Shown piece by piece: positions 19,933 through 30,043 of a DNA stretch of 64,000 bases (position 1 is the first letter of the stretch; every line of letters begins with the position of its first letter). Source of the stretch: Schizochytrium sp. CCTCC M209059 (taxonomy: Eukaryota > Sar > Bigyra > Thraustochytrida > Thraustochytriidae); NCBI GenBank assembly GCA_000818945.1, contig KN805398.1, forward strand, positions 132,016-196,015. Direction: 5' to 3'. Position numbers and translations under genes: made by a program. The notes below the pieces were generated by a model, which saw nothing but the letters and a program-made list of their open reading frames with translations, made no database searches and had not been told where the DNA came from.

Positions 19933-21315
19933 CTAGGCGTCTTTCGCCAAATCGTCTGCTTGGCGTGTAAATGAGACCGTGTGGGAATTTGCTGCATAGT
20001 GAGCGCGGTCGTAGCGCGAGAGCTGCAGGTCGCTGAGCGAGAGATTCTGGCGCTGAAAACCGCCAGCTTCGTATGGCGGCTGCAGTGCATTTGGTTCTGG
20101 ATCGAGAATGTCGTCGTCATCAAAGTCTGCATCTGCGTCTGCGTTTGAAACCGCGGCCGCCGACGCGGTTTGCGGTCGGCGGTCGCGGCCAAGCCAGTGA
20201 AAAAGGTCAACGCTCCGGTCAGGATTCGCATTTGCAAGGTTGGCTCGGTTCTTGGCAAACATGGGATCATTGGAACGGTGCACGTGTACGCCCCAAGTTT
20301 TCCACGGGTGTCCACAGCAGCCGTCGTCAGTCTCCCCAATGAGAATGTATTCCTGCACTGACGACGTCTCCCGCATGGCCTGTGTCCAGTCCTCACCAAG
20401 CGGCATCCATGAGCAGAGCACAACGTCTGGCGAGAAAGATGCGAGCGCCGATGTGTATGATGCGCGCTCGACATTCTGAAGTTCTTGCACAGCGCCGCGC
20501 TGATGCCGCGTGCTCCAGGTTCCTGTATCGGTGGCAACAAACTTGCAAGTATAAGAGCGCGCCTTTTGCGCACTCTTGCTCATGCGGGACTTGTTAAAGG
20601 CGCGCTCAAGAAGCCATGTGAGCTGACCTGTCCCTGCACCAAGCTCGAGAATCGTGATTTCGGTTTTGCCCGTTTCGGCATGTACCTTGTCGCAGCGCTT
20701 CTGCAAGTGACGCCAAAGGGCGTTGATGTAGTCCTTTGTAAGGAATTCGTAGACGAAGTGACGCTCGCAGTACACGTTGAACTCGTTCATGCCGGCCACG
20801 CAGCATCCGATGGCTTCCAGGATTGTCTCCAGGTCCCAATGCGCGCATGATTGTGGATCTGCCTCATAAGCCTTGACAAGTTTGCGTTGTAAGGCGTCTT
20901 CAGACTCCTCTGGATGGCGGTCCCAAGATCCAGTGCCAAAGACTTCGTTCATCTCGCGCAGCGTCGGCACGGCTGGGAGCTGATGGAAAAAGCGCTGCGT
21001 AGCTTGTCGCAGCGCAGGGCTGTTTCCAAAGCGCTGCTCCAGGTACGCGTTACGGACCCATGATCGAAAGCGGATATTGGTCTCTACCTCGTGCAGGTCG
21101 ACCGCATCCCTGCTACCGGGCCGCAGCACGGGCAAGACGATGTTTTCCAGCGTCGCAAGACCACTCGCGCCACCCCTGCCCCGTTGTGGGAGCACGGCCA
21201 TGTCCACGAACTTGTACACCGTCGGCGACACGAGCGAGTCCACCACGAACTGCGCGCGCTCGCTGCGGCCCCGTGCGCAGAACCGTAGCAGCGCGCGCGC
21301 TGTGCTCTGCAACAT
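19933..21315 (-). CDS. SAM-dependent methyltransferase-like protein (460 aa)
   Basis: The open frame extends to 21372, but I start at the ATG at 21313-21315 (MLQSTARALLRFCARGRSER). This leader is basic and amphipathic, so a mitochondrial presequence is possible. The SAM-binding motif I is ILELGAGTGQLTWLL (about residue 225). A motif II-like acidic position follows (FVATDTGTW), then a post-motif segment DVVLCSWMPLGEDWT. The N-terminal ~200 residues are helical and unrecognised. The C-terminal ~80 residues are Asp/Asn/Ser-rich and disordered. The substrate is unknown. The class I methyltransferase fold is well supported by the glycine-rich loop; family placement beyond that is not. Confidence 0.78.
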   Translation of the reverse strand: MLQSTARALLRFCARGRSERAQFVVDSLVSPTVYKFVDMAVLPQRGRGGASGLATLENIVLPVLRPGSRDAVDLHEVETNIRFRSWVRNAYLEQRFGNSPALRQATQRFFHQLPAVPTLREMNEVFGTGSWDRHPEESEDALQRKLVKAYEADPQSCAHWDLETILEAIGCCVAGMNEFNVYCERHFVYEFLTKDYINALWRHLQKRCDKVHAETGKTEITILELGAGTGQLTWLLERAFNKSRMSKSAQKARSYTCKFVATDTGTWSTRHQRGAVQELQNVERASYTSALASFSPDVVLCSWMPLGEDWTQAMRETSSVQEYILIGETDDGCCGHPWKTWGVHVHRSNDPMFAKNRANLANANPDRSVDLFHWLGRDRRPQTASAAAVSNADADADFDDDDILDPEPNALQPPYEAGGFQRQNLSLSDLQLSRYDRAHYAANSHTVSFTRQADDLAKDA

Positions 21316-22079
21316 CTTGCCTGTTGGCTTGCTGGCTGGCGTCCCTTTGCGCTTTACTTGCCACGGGCACACCGTGGCGTGACCTCATCGATGCATCATC
21401 AATTGATCATGATCCTTTTTTCTTTTATCCGAGACATTCTAGCCATGGCCAGGATTGATGCCGGCAGCAGCAGCCTGCACGCCATCGTAACCATGAGCGA
21501 CATGAGGATCGGCGCTCGCATCGATGGCAAGATTGCTTTGCTCATTCTTACTGATTAGAAGAGATGATTAGTACAAAGATCGAAAGCTCGCACACACCCC
21601 TCCTTCGTATGATGGCAGCTAGCTTGTTTGTTGGCTGCAAGATTCACCTTGGGTGACAGATCCTACCACGCTACTGGCCAAACAACGAGAAGGTCTTTGG
21701 TAGCCTGTCTTTGTTGCTCGAGCATTGATCAAAGCAGACCCTCGCGCACCACAGAAGAAGGGTTCGTTTGATCGCGTGGTCGGACCGCGCTTCGTCTGCT
21801 TATTCTGTTCTCTCTGCTATATAATTTTTTGTCTATTCCGTGCGTTTTGCTTGCGTTTGTCTGTTTGTCTGTTGGTTTGTTTCTCGTGTGCGGCATCGTC
21901 TGTGCTTTTCTGCAGCGCAGTCTGCCTTTGTGAGTCATCCATCGCCTCATCATCTCACAGTCAGTCTTTTTTATTAGGCCTAGGTTTAGTGGTGATCTGC
22001 AAGGAGATCTTCAAAGTTTGCCTAGGCCTAGAACAAACCAAACTCTGAATCATCCGGCGGCATCCAGCTGCGAGCGACG
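21316..22079. other. Divergent intergenic region
   Basis: This separates the methyltransferase-like gene (-) from the ketoacyl reductase gene (+), so both promoters lie here. I see no gene. AGGCCTAG-type octamers occur twice near 21977-22030, just upstream of the plus-strand start, and may be a shared element. Confidence 0.5.
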
Positions 22080-23022
22080 ATGCTCATCAACCTTGCAGGG
22101 CGCGCGGGCGTGGTGACGGGCGGAGGTTCTGGCATCGGGCGGCAGGTGGCGCTGACGCTGGCGACGGCGGGAGCCAATGTCGCGGTTCTCGACATGGACG
22201 GCGAGGCCGCGCGCGCCACCTCGGTCAAGATCAACACCACTCTGAACGCCGCCGGCAAGGGCGGATCCGCCATCGCACTGGCGGTCGATGTCTCGGATGA
22301 GGCGCAAGTCAACGACGCCATCGCGGAGGCCCGCAACCGTCTCGAGGGAAATCTGTAAGTTATTCGCGACAAATGGTATGGAGGACCGGCCATTGCGACC
22401 GGTCTTCGCGACCGACCTTGACGAGGCGAAAGGAAAGAAAAGGAAAGAGCAATCGATCCGCTGACCGATTTGATGATCCGTCTTTGATGATTCATTTGTT
22501 TGTGCATATCGTCTCAGGACATGCGCCGTGCACTGCGCTGGCATTACTGCGGATGGCTTCATGCACAAGATGTCGGTCTCGCAGTGGGATCGTGTACTGG
22601 ACGTGAACCTCAAGGGCACCTTCCTCGTGACCAAAGCCATGGCGGCGGCGATCAAGGCCAACGAGGATCTGGAGACCGGTGGATCCATCGTGAATCTCGC
22701 CAGTATCATTGGCAAGGTTGGAAACCTTGGTCAGGCCAACTACTCGGCATCCAAGGCCGGTGTCGTGGCCTTTAGCAAGACTGCTGCCAAGGAGCTTGCT
22801 CGGAGTAATATTCGCGTCAACGCTGTGTTGCCCGGATTTATCGACACACCGATGGCGCAGGCGGTTCCACCCAAGGTGCTCAATCAGATGATCTCGCAGA
22901 TTCCGCTTGGTCGCCTCGGGACAACTCATGAGATTGCCAACACTTGCGCTTTTCTCTGCTCGGATATGGCCACTTTCATCACCGGAGCTGCCATCGAGGT
23001 GACGGGCGGGCAGCACATGTAG
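22080..23022 (+). CDS. 3-oxoacyl-[ACP] reductase, HSD17B8/FabG-type SDR
   Basis: Two exons: 22080-22354 and 22518-23022, giving 259 aa, the usual size. The donor is CT|GTAAGT and the acceptor CTCAG|G; the split Leu codon joins NL to TCAVHCAGIT. That last motif matches the unusual CAGIT of animal HSD17B8, where most SDRs have NNAG. The NADP-binding glycine motif is TGGGSGIG near the N-terminus. The catalytic tetrad is N122, S154, Y167 and K171 (YSASK). The end VTGGQHM is also family-like. The enzyme reduces 3-ketoacyl-ACP in fatty acid synthesis. In animals HSD17B8 does this in mitochondria as part of a complex with CBR4. There is no obvious transit peptide, so its location here is uncertain. 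SDRs are broad in substrate, so the exact substrate is an inference from similarity. Confidence 0.92.
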
Positions 23023-23500
23023 TCGTACTACCGCGATTTTTATTTTTATGTCCCCAATTTATCATCATCATCATCATCATCACTACCACTTTTACGAAAA
23101 ATCCTTCATGCTTGGCTGTTACGAACTTTTTTAGTACATTGAAGTCCTCGCTGCTGTTTCTCTTCTTTTTTTTATTTATAAAATTAGAGTTGCGAATGAT
23201 GTCGTGGATAAATGATACTTTTGCCTTTTGCTTCTGGGAAAGTCTCACTCACGACGACTGGAACGAGGAAAAAGGAAAATTTCATGTCCTCTTTCCTTTC
23301 TTTCTCCTTTACAAAACAAAGTGCCTTCGTACCGATGTAAGAATCACTACAAATTTTCCTCTTTTTACGCGCCAGAGATCGCCAGCCGATTTTTCTACAG
23401 CGCTCTTCTCGACCGACACACTTTCTCACCTTCTCCGCCAAAGCCTTTCACCATCCTCCCAGTCAATTAACTAGATCATTCTCCGGTCCCCTCCTTTCCC

Positions 23501-23555
23501 CTTCCCTTCCCTTCCCTTCCCTTCCCTTCCCTTCCCGTCCCTTCCCTCCCCTCCC
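23501..23555. repeat. (CTTCC)n pentamer repeat
   Basis: About ten copies of CTTCC/CTTCCC, followed by CTCCTG and CTCCAT runs up to the gap. The whole stretch is pyrimidine on the plus strand. Confidence 0.85.
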
Positions 23556-23669
23556 CTTCGCTTTTCTCCACGCTCGCCATCCTGCTCCTGCTCCTGCTCC
23601 TTCTCCATCTCCATCTCCATCCGCTCCATCTATCTCCTCCCTCTTCTCTTCTATCTCCTTCCGAGGCCT

Positions 23670-24340
23670 NNNNNNNNNNNNNNNNNNNNNNNNNNNNNNN
23701 NNNNNNNNNNNNNNNNNNNNNNNNNNNNNNNNNNNNNNNNNNNNNNNNNNNNNNNNNNNNNNNNNNNNNNNNNNNNNNNNNNNNNNNNNNNNNNNNNNNN
23801 NNNNNNNNNNNNNNNNNNNNNNNNNNNNNNNNNNNNNNNNNNNNNNNNNNNNNNNNNNNNNNNNNNNNNNNNNNNNNNNNNNNNNNNNNNNNNNNNNNNN
23901 NNNNNNNNNNNNNNNNNNNNNNNNNNNNNNNNNNNNNNNNNNNNNNNNNNNNNNNNNNNNNNNNNNNNNNNNNNNNNNNNNNNNNNNNNNNNNNNNNNNN
24001 NNNNNNNNNNNNNNNNNNNNNNNNNNNNNNNNNNNNNNNNNNNNNNNNNNNNNNNNNNNNNNNNNNNNNNNNNNNNNNNNNNNNNNNNNNNNNNNNNNNN
24101 NNNNNNNNNNNNNNNNNNNNNNNNNNNNNNNNNNNNNNNNNNNNNNNNNNNNNNNNNNNNNNNNNNNNNNNNNNNNNNNNNNNNNNNNNNNNNNNNNNNN
24201 NNNNNNNNNNNNNNNNNNNNNNNNNNNNNNNNNNNNNNNNNNNNNNNNNNNNNNNNNNNNNNNNNNNNNNNNNNNNNNNNNNNNNNNNNNNNNNNNNNNN
24301 NNNNNNNNNNNNNNNNNNNNNNNNNNNNNNNNNNNNNNNN
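23670..24340. other. Assembly gap (671 N)
   Basis: This is a run of undetermined bases. Both flanks are low-complexity (pyrimidine tract on the left, GAGC/GC dinucleotides on the right), which is the likely reason the assembly failed. The true size is unknown. Confidence 0.99.
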
Positions 24341-24365
24341 AGGCGCGGGCGGCTTGCGCGGGCGA

Positions 24366-24490
24366 CAGCGAGCGAGCGAGCGAGCGAGCGAGCGCGCGCG
24401 CGCGGGCCGGCGGCGAGCTGCTGGGAATCAGGCATCGCGCATCGCGGCATCGATCGTCTCATCTCGTCTCATCTCGTCTCGTCTCGTCGC
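24366..24490. repeat. GAGC tract and CTCGT/CTCAT pentamers
   Basis: A (GAGC)n/(GC)n tract at 24366-24404, then ATCTCGTCTC-type pentamer pairs at 24455-24488. These lie 80-200 bp upstream of the MYB start codon, so they are 5' UTR or promoter. Confidence 0.75.
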
Positions 24491-24565
24491 GCCTTGGCGA
24501 GCTCGCTGAGCAGAGCAGAGCAGAGCGCGGGAGGCGGAGCGGAGACGGGCGCGGCGCGCGCGAGC

Positions 24566-26512
24566 ATGAGCGCCGAGGAGACCCGCGCAGAGACGCCCGC
24601 GGCGGCCGCCAGCGCGGCGGCTGCTCGGCCGGAGGAGATGGACGAGGGAGAGACGCACGGGGCTGCGGTTACCGCCGAGCACGCAGGCGAGGCGCGCGAA
24701 GCGGCCGGCGAGGCGGCGTCCGCTGCAGAGACGCAGACGCAGACGCAGACGCAGACGGCCCCCGCACAGGCAGCGCAAAGTACTTCGGCGCCCGCCGCGC
24801 CCTTGCCCGCCGCAGAAGTTGAAGCGGGAAAAATGTCACCAGCTGCTGCTGCTGCTGCTGCTGTTGCTGCTTCGTCGACCACGACGCCCAAGGCCGCCGG
24901 GGCGCCGCGCAAGACAGGCCCTGCCTCGCTCTCGCCAAAGGTGCAGCAGGATAAGACCGCCGCCAGCGACGCCCATGACGAAGGCGCCGCGGCACAAACC
25001 CTCCTCGGCGTGAGCGCGGGCGGAGACGCCTTCAAGCAGGCGCACGAGGAGGCCCCTGCCCAGACCGCCGACGACAGCAATGGCGCGCCGCCCGCGCCCG
25101 TCGCCGAGAATGCAGGGGCCGTGGCTGTCGAAGGCGAGGGTGACCAAGACAACGCAGAGAACGGGGACCTCGCCGCCGCCGTAGCGGCCGCCAAGGCCCG
25201 CCAGGCCGCCATTGCCGGGTCTGGGAAAAAAGGATCCGGGCGCTGGACAAAGGCCGAGGACGAGTCTCTCAAGCTCGCCGTCAAGCTTGTGGGCGCCCGT
25301 AACTGGAAGCGTATTGCAAGCGAGTACCTTGCCGACACCCGCACGGACGTGCAGTGTCTGCATCGCTGGCAAAAGGTGCTCCGTCCTGGCCTCGTCAAGG
25401 GCCCCTGGCAACCGGAAGAGGACGAGACCATCCGCGCGTGCATCCGGAGCGGCATCACGCGCTGGAGCGAGATCGCAACGCGCGTACCCGGGCGTATCGG
25501 CAAGCAGTGCCGCGAGCGCTGGTTCAACCACCTTGACCCGAACATCAGGACGGACGAATGGACCGAGGAGGAAGATCAGCTCCTCATCGAAGGCCAAAGC
25601 AAGCTGGGCAACAAGTGGAGCCAAATTGCCAAGATTTACTTGCCCGGGCGGCCCGAGAACGCCGTCAAGAACCGCTGGAATGCCGCCACCCGCCGCCATA
25701 GAACTGTCAATGCCAAGGAAATGTCGGCCAAGGCTCGCGCGGCCGAAGCTGCTGCTGCCGCTGCAGAGGCCGCTGCCGCAGCTGCCATCGCCCAGGTCAA
25801 CGCCAGCGGTGGCAGCGCGATCGACGCGCTCACGCTCGCGGCCTCGACGATGAAGGCCAGCGCCACCAACAAGCGTGGTCGCAAGGCAGCGTCGGATAAG
25901 ACCGGAGCAAAGGGGCCCAAAAAGGCTCGCAAGGAAACGAAACCCCGCGCGCCCCGCAAGCGCGCTGCCGCGGGCGCTGCTAAACCCAAGCCCAAGGTGA
26001 AGAGCAAGGCAGAGCCTTCCATCAACTCTCTTATTTCCCTGTGCAACGTTGCGCTCGACGACAAGGCCAAGGGCGCAAGCGCGACCCACTCCAAGGAGGA
26101 ACTCGAGGCCGCAGTAGCCGTCGCGGCTGCTGCAATGGCTTCCGGCCAAGGCACGGATTCCTCCTCGTCGACCCTCAGTCCACGTGCGAGACGTGGGGCC
26201 AGTTTCAGTGCTTCACGCCCGCATCTTACGACGCCTGCATCCATTGACACGAAGCGATCCAGTGCCATCAAGGCGCCCAAGACGTCCTCCACGAGCGCTG
26301 CGGAGACGCCTCTGTGGAAGTCGCCTCTGAACGCCGTTCCGAGCTCGATCTCCCCCAACAAGCCTCCCGAGAAGGACAACGCTATGACGAGTTTGCAAAT
26401 TCTCAGTCAAATGGTCTCGTCTTCTTCATCGTCGTCGTCGTCGGTCGGCGGCGGCCCCACCAAGGACGGTGCTTCTTCTCGGACAACGCGCGCCTCGGTC
26501 AAGACCTTGTAA
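24566..26512 (+). CDS. Three-repeat MYB DNA-binding protein (3R-MYB-like)
   Basis: The frame opens at a TTG at 24494; the first ATG is 24566 (MSAEETRAET), giving 648 aa. Three tandem MYB repeats lie at about 225-275 (GRWTKAEDESLKLAV), 277-327 (KGPWQPEEDETIRACI) and 328-380 (TDEWTEEEDQLLIEGQ). The regularly spaced Trp residues and the recognition helices (KQCRERWFNHLD and NAVKNRWN) are intact. R1R2R3 MYB proteins regulate transcription, often of cell-cycle genes; this protein should be nuclear. R1 is the most divergent repeat. The N-terminal 220 residues are Ala/Glu-rich and disordered, with a GCT-encoded Ala run. After the MYB block comes an Ala-rich helix, then Lys/Arg/Pro stretches resembling nuclear localisation or AT-hook-like signals (KPRAPRKRAA), and a Ser-rich tail. 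The target genes are unknown. Confidence 0.92.
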   Translation: MSAEETRAETPAAAASAAAARPEEMDEGETHGAAVTAEHAGEAREAAGEAASAAETQTQTQTQTAPAQAAQSTSAPAAPLPAAEVEAGKMSPAAAAAAAVAASSTTTPKAAGAPRKTGPASLSPKVQQDKTAASDAHDEGAAAQTLLGVSAGGDAFKQAHEEAPAQTADDSNGAPPAPVAENAGAVAVEGEGDQDNAENGDLAAAVAAAKARQAAIAGSGKKGSGRWTKAEDESLKLAVKLVGARNWKRIASEYLADTRTDVQCLHRWQKVLRPGLVKGPWQPEEDETIRACIRSGITRWSEIATRVPGRIGKQCRERWFNHLDPNIRTDEWTEEEDQLLIEGQSKLGNKWSQIAKIYLPGRPENAVKNRWNAATRRHRTVNAKEMSAKARAAEAAAAAAEAAAAAAIAQVNASGGSAIDALTLAASTMKASATNKRGRKAASDKTGAKGPKKARKETKPRAPRKRAAAGAAKPKPKVKSKAEPSINSLISLCNVALDDKAKGASATHSKEELEAAVAVAAAAMASGQGTDSSSSTLSPRARRGASFSASRPHLTTPASIDTKRSSAIKAPKTSSTSAAETPLWKSPLNAVPSSISPNKPPEKDNAMTSLQILSQMVSSSSSSSSSVGGGPTKDGASSRTTRASVKTL

Positions 26513-27006
26513 AGTCTAGGCCTGCGCCTTGCACCTTTTTTTTTTCCTCCTTTCTTTGGGGAAAAAACCACGTGGCGGAGCCATGGACTGCTTTCATATT
26601 GCCGGCATCGCCTGCCTGCCCCTCATGTCTCGTGTTTCAAACTTGGGCGACTGTTCTTGCACGTCCGCCCTTCTCTGATCAGGTTTTGCGATCGAACTTT
26701 TGCGCTTCGCGAGAGATCTTTTCTCTTTTTTATCTTTGAACAAAGAAAGGAGATCTTTCTTGGCGCGTACTACACGAATCAACGATATTGAACTGTTTCT
26801 TCTTCTCTTTGCGTGATGCTTTCTGCATGATGTCTGGATGCTTCAAAGTAAAAGCCGCAGCAATACATTTTTTATTTACTACGATGCTAGTACACAGCTC
26901 TCTCTCGAGAGGAGTGCAAATTTGTATCAATGCTTCTCTGGACATGATCCGACAAGGCCTCTTCTTGCGTCTCAATTTTGAATTTGACGTGGCAAAGGAG
27001 ACTTGC
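26513..27006. other. Convergent 3'-3' intergenic region
   Basis: This is 3' flank of the MYB gene and of the first glutathione peroxidase gene. It is AT-richer than the coding DNA, with T runs. No gene is seen. Confidence 0.5.
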
Positions 27007-27958
27007 CTACAAACTAGAGGTTTCACTGGGAGGAGACTGGGCCAGCATTTCCTTGATGCGATCTTCGAGGGAAATAGCTGGTGTCTTTGGCTCAAAGCGC
27101 TCTACTGTGGCTCCATCTCGGGACACGAGAAACTTGGTAAAGTTCCACTTGATCATTGCCAGAGGCATGCTTGAGTCGCTCTTGCCGACATCTGTGCGCA
27201 CGTCGCGTAAGCATGAAAAAAGATCAGGTTAGCGGCTTCGATCTGCTTTCCCGGGCGGAAACAAACATACTTTTGAGGTACGTCCACAAAGGGTGCGCGT
27301 CGTCTCCGTTTACGCTGATTTTCTCCGTGAGCGTAAAGGCGATGGGCGGGTCAAACTGTAAATCAAAGCAAAACAAAAGAAGTTACGAGAAAGCAACAAG
27401 GTTAGGATAAGAGACGTTGGCCCAGCGTCTTTCATTTAACCGCCCGCAAAGATGACGATGACGATGACGATGACGATGATGATGATGGTAATGATGATGA
27501 AGTCTTGTGACTTACCTCGGTCGAAACGAACTTCCGGATGCTCGCAGCATCTCCAGGCTCCTGGCCAGCAAATCTTTTCATTAAGAAAAAGAAAGAAAGA
27601 GGAATTTCAACGTCAGAAGACTCTCAAAAAGGCGCGTTTCGTTCGCTTGGTCCCTTCTCTCCCGGCCCGTGATCGCCAAAGCACGACCCCGATCTTTTGC
27701 AAGTCAAACATACTGGTTGCAAGGAAAACCAACTACGACGAGACCTTCCTGCGCGTACTTGTCGTGCAACTTTTGCAGTCCCGTGTACTCGCCCTTGGTC
27801 AGACCGCACTTGCCCGCCACGTTGACGAGAAGCAAAACCTTGCCCTTCAAGTTGGCAAAGTCTACGGTCTCACCGCCATCGAGCGTCTTGAGTGATGCCT
27901 CGTACACGCTCGAGAGCTGAGACTGAGGCGTCCACAGTCCGCGCAAGGCCTTGAGCAT
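27007..27958 (-). CDS. Glutathione peroxidase-like protein, copy 1 (4 exons)
   Basis: Exons in coding order: 27714-27958, 27516-27573, 27271-27355 and 27007-27191, giving 190 aa. All introns have GT-AG ends (GTATGT, GTAAGT and GTATGT donors). The joined protein carries the family blocks VNVAGKCGLTKGEY, GFPCNQFAGQEPGD, HPLWTYLK and IKWNFTKFLV. The peroxidatic residue is Cys51, not selenocysteine; the partner Gln is Q82 and the Trp is in IKWNF. Such Cys enzymes usually reduce (phospho)lipid or other hydroperoxides with thioredoxin. The start MLKALRGLWTPQSQLSS is basic and amphipathic, absent from copy 2, and could be a mitochondrial presequence. The frame stays open further upstream but contains no other ATG. 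Intron 2 carries a GATGAC microsatellite (27451-27500). It is 518 bp from, and parallel to, copy 2. Confidence 0.9.
27451..27500 (-). repeat. (GATGAC)n/(GAT)n repeat in an intron
   Basis: About four GATGAC hexamers followed by GAT units, inside intron 2 of glutathione peroxidase copy 1, ending 15 nt from the donor site. Confidence 0.85.
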
Positions 27959-28475
27959 CTCGGCTACCTTGGGTATCCGGGTTTCTTGCTTGCTCTGCCA
28001 AGCGCTGCGTCCGCGTCTCCCTCGTGCGCGGATCCTCTTTTGCAACCCTTCAGCTTCAGAGCTCGCGGATGAAGATGCAAAGAGCGGATGAAACAAAGTA
28101 TGATAAGAAAGCAAACCAAAGCAGAGCAAGGAGCAGGGTGCAAGGAAGCAAGGATTCTGCGGGAGACGAAAGGCTTTATCTATCTTTACAATATTGTGCG
28201 AGAAGGAGAAGGAGAAGTCGTTTGCTACATCAATCAATGTGAGCGAAGCCGCGCGGAAAAAATGCTACTTGAAAAAGCATCCAGGAGAGGGTTGGTTGAA
28301 ATGCTGCGCTGCATTAAAGCATTATCCCCCAAATTGGATAAGATTGAACGGAAAATTCTTCGATTCAGGAGAAATGCAAAAATAAAGGTCTTGCTCTTTT
28401 AAAGAGAGTATAGTCGAAATACCATGCCGACGTGTGCATTGCCCGACGATGCTCGACCAAGAATGGTGTTGGTGC
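27959..28475. other. Spacer between the two peroxidase genes
   Basis: A 517-bp spacer that should hold the promoter of copy 1 and the 3' UTR of copy 2. The first part keeps an open frame with copy 1 but has no in-frame ATG. No extra gene is seen. Confidence 0.5.
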
Positions 28476-29366
28476 CTAAAGGCTTGGGGCAGGCTGCGCC
28501 AGCATTTCCTTGATGCGATCTTCGAGCGTGAGCACAGGCGTCCGAGGCTCGGCGCGCTCGATCGTCGCGCCGTCACGCGAAACCAAAAATTTAGTAAAGT
28601 TCCACTTGATATCGGGCTCCTCAGGGTTGGACGCGCTTACGCCTGCAAACATGTACGCGTGACATTCGTTGTATAAATTGAGGCGTGTGTCAGACCATTC
28701 TGGCTTCGTAAGGACCATGCGGAGGAATGTACGTGTAGAACTTACTCTTCAGGTACTTCCAGAGCGGATGCGCATCATCGCCGTTCACGTTGATCTTCTC
28801 CGTCAGCGTGAAGGCAATGGGAGGGTCAAACTGTGTGTGGGTTGAGCATTGTGCTGCGTTTTTAGCATTAAAGCTTTCGTGTTATGCGTGCAAAAGGGTT
28901 CGCTTCTTTCGTCTGCGAAGACGTACCTTAGTCGAGACGAATTCCCGAATGTCTGCCGCGTCTCCAGGCTCCTGGCCACCGAATCTTTGCATCGCGTCCA
29001 TCAGACTCGTGTCAGTCCAGTTATTACGTCACGCCATGATGGGCTCCCGGAGACACACGCTTCGCTCTGATTTGGGGCTCTGCGTCGCAAGACAAGGGGG
29101 AACAGGAAGATGGGGCTCGAGATGCTAGCCCATCATCTTCAGGGAGAAAAGGAAACGTACTGGTTGCAAGGGAAACCAATGATGGTAAGGCCGTCCTGCG
29201 AGTACGTGTCGTGGAGCTTCTGCAGGCCGGTGTACTCGTTCTTGGTGAGGCCGCACTTGCCCGCCACGTTGACCAAGATGAGAACCTTGCCCTTGAGCGA
29301 GGCAAAGTCCAGGGTCTCGTCGCCCTCGAGCGTCTTGAGCGACGCGTCGTACACGCTTTCCGACAT
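28476..29366 (-). CDS. Glutathione peroxidase-like protein, copy 2 (4 exons)
   Basis: Exons in coding order: 29161-29366, 28927-28984, 28746-28830 and 28476-28642, giving 171 aa. The intron positions and phases are identical to copy 1; exons 2 (58 nt) and 3 (85 nt) even have the same lengths. Donors are GTACGT, GTACGT and GTAAGT. Peroxidatic Cys38 (NVAGKCGLT), Gln69 in FPCNQ and the IKWNF Trp are present. It starts MSESVYDASLKTL without the basic leader of copy 1, so it is probably cytosolic. It ends LAQPAPSL. The differences from copy 1 are mostly in the N-terminus and in the loop before IKWNF. The two genes clearly arose by tandem duplication after the introns were in place. Confidence 0.9.
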
Positions 29367-30043
29367 CCTGCTCCGCTTGCTTCTGCGTCCGCGCGGGGGC
29401 CCTTCTCTCTCTGCTGCTCTGGCGCGCGTGCTCGGGATATCTTCAAGGTTTGCGCTCTGCTGCTGCTGTTTTCTGCTTTTGTTATTCGCCCCAGAATGGC
29501 TTTCTTGCTTGCTCCCTGTGAAAGAGCGGAGTGGCGGACTTGGATCATCACGGTCCTAAGCTTGGGATTTGCTTGCATTCACAGCGAATGTGGCTGTGAG
29601 GTGGTATATACCCCAGTCTTGAGCACGGCGTACGTGCGTCAACCTGTGCGAGGCGCTGACGAAGGATGATGGGTCATGGAACAAGAGCTGAGGGTCTGCG
29701 ATGCGCAGCGTCCTTGTTGTAAAAGGGAAAAGCCATCTTGCTCTTCTTATCAGGCCGAGAGAGAAGGAGTTTTGTGCTCACGTTGTGAACTCGCTCGACT
29801 AAAAGATAAGGAAAAGAATTATGCTGCGTTCAAGTTGTATAGTACTCTGATTGTGTTCTCAATCAACCAACAAAAGGGGAAAATCAATTGGAATAGCATT
29901 TTTGTACATGATGGGACGAAGATAGATGGAGTGGAATATGTACATGGCGTTCTTCGTCGTGAGAAATGGGGGATATTGCGCGAGTCCGCTTGGCTTCCCT
30001 TTCTGTCTGGCTAGGGTCCTATGACCTCGCTCGGTGCACCCGA
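29367..30043. other. Intergenic region
   Basis: 5' flank of peroxidase copy 2 and 3' flank of the F-box/EF-hand gene, both minus strand. The ORFs are short and unrecognised. Confidence 0.5.

Larger units (their letters stand above)
23023..24565. other. 3' flank, low-complexity DNA and assembly gap
   Basis: Beyond the reductase stop there is an ATC microsatellite (23061-23083), an AT-rich stretch, and then increasingly pyrimidine-rich DNA up to the gap. After the gap come GAGC and CTCGT repeats leading to the MYB gene start. No gene is visible; one could be hidden in the gap. Confidence 0.55.

Noticed and set aside
24836..26149. 437-codon minus-strand ORF antisense to the MYB gene
   Set aside because: Antisense shadow; the sense frame encodes clear MYB repeats.
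27959..28237. N-terminal extension of glutathione peroxidase copy 1 with a signal-like hydrophobic stretch
   Set aside because: The only start in the extension is a TTG; the first ATG is at 27958, and copy 2 starts at the matching place.
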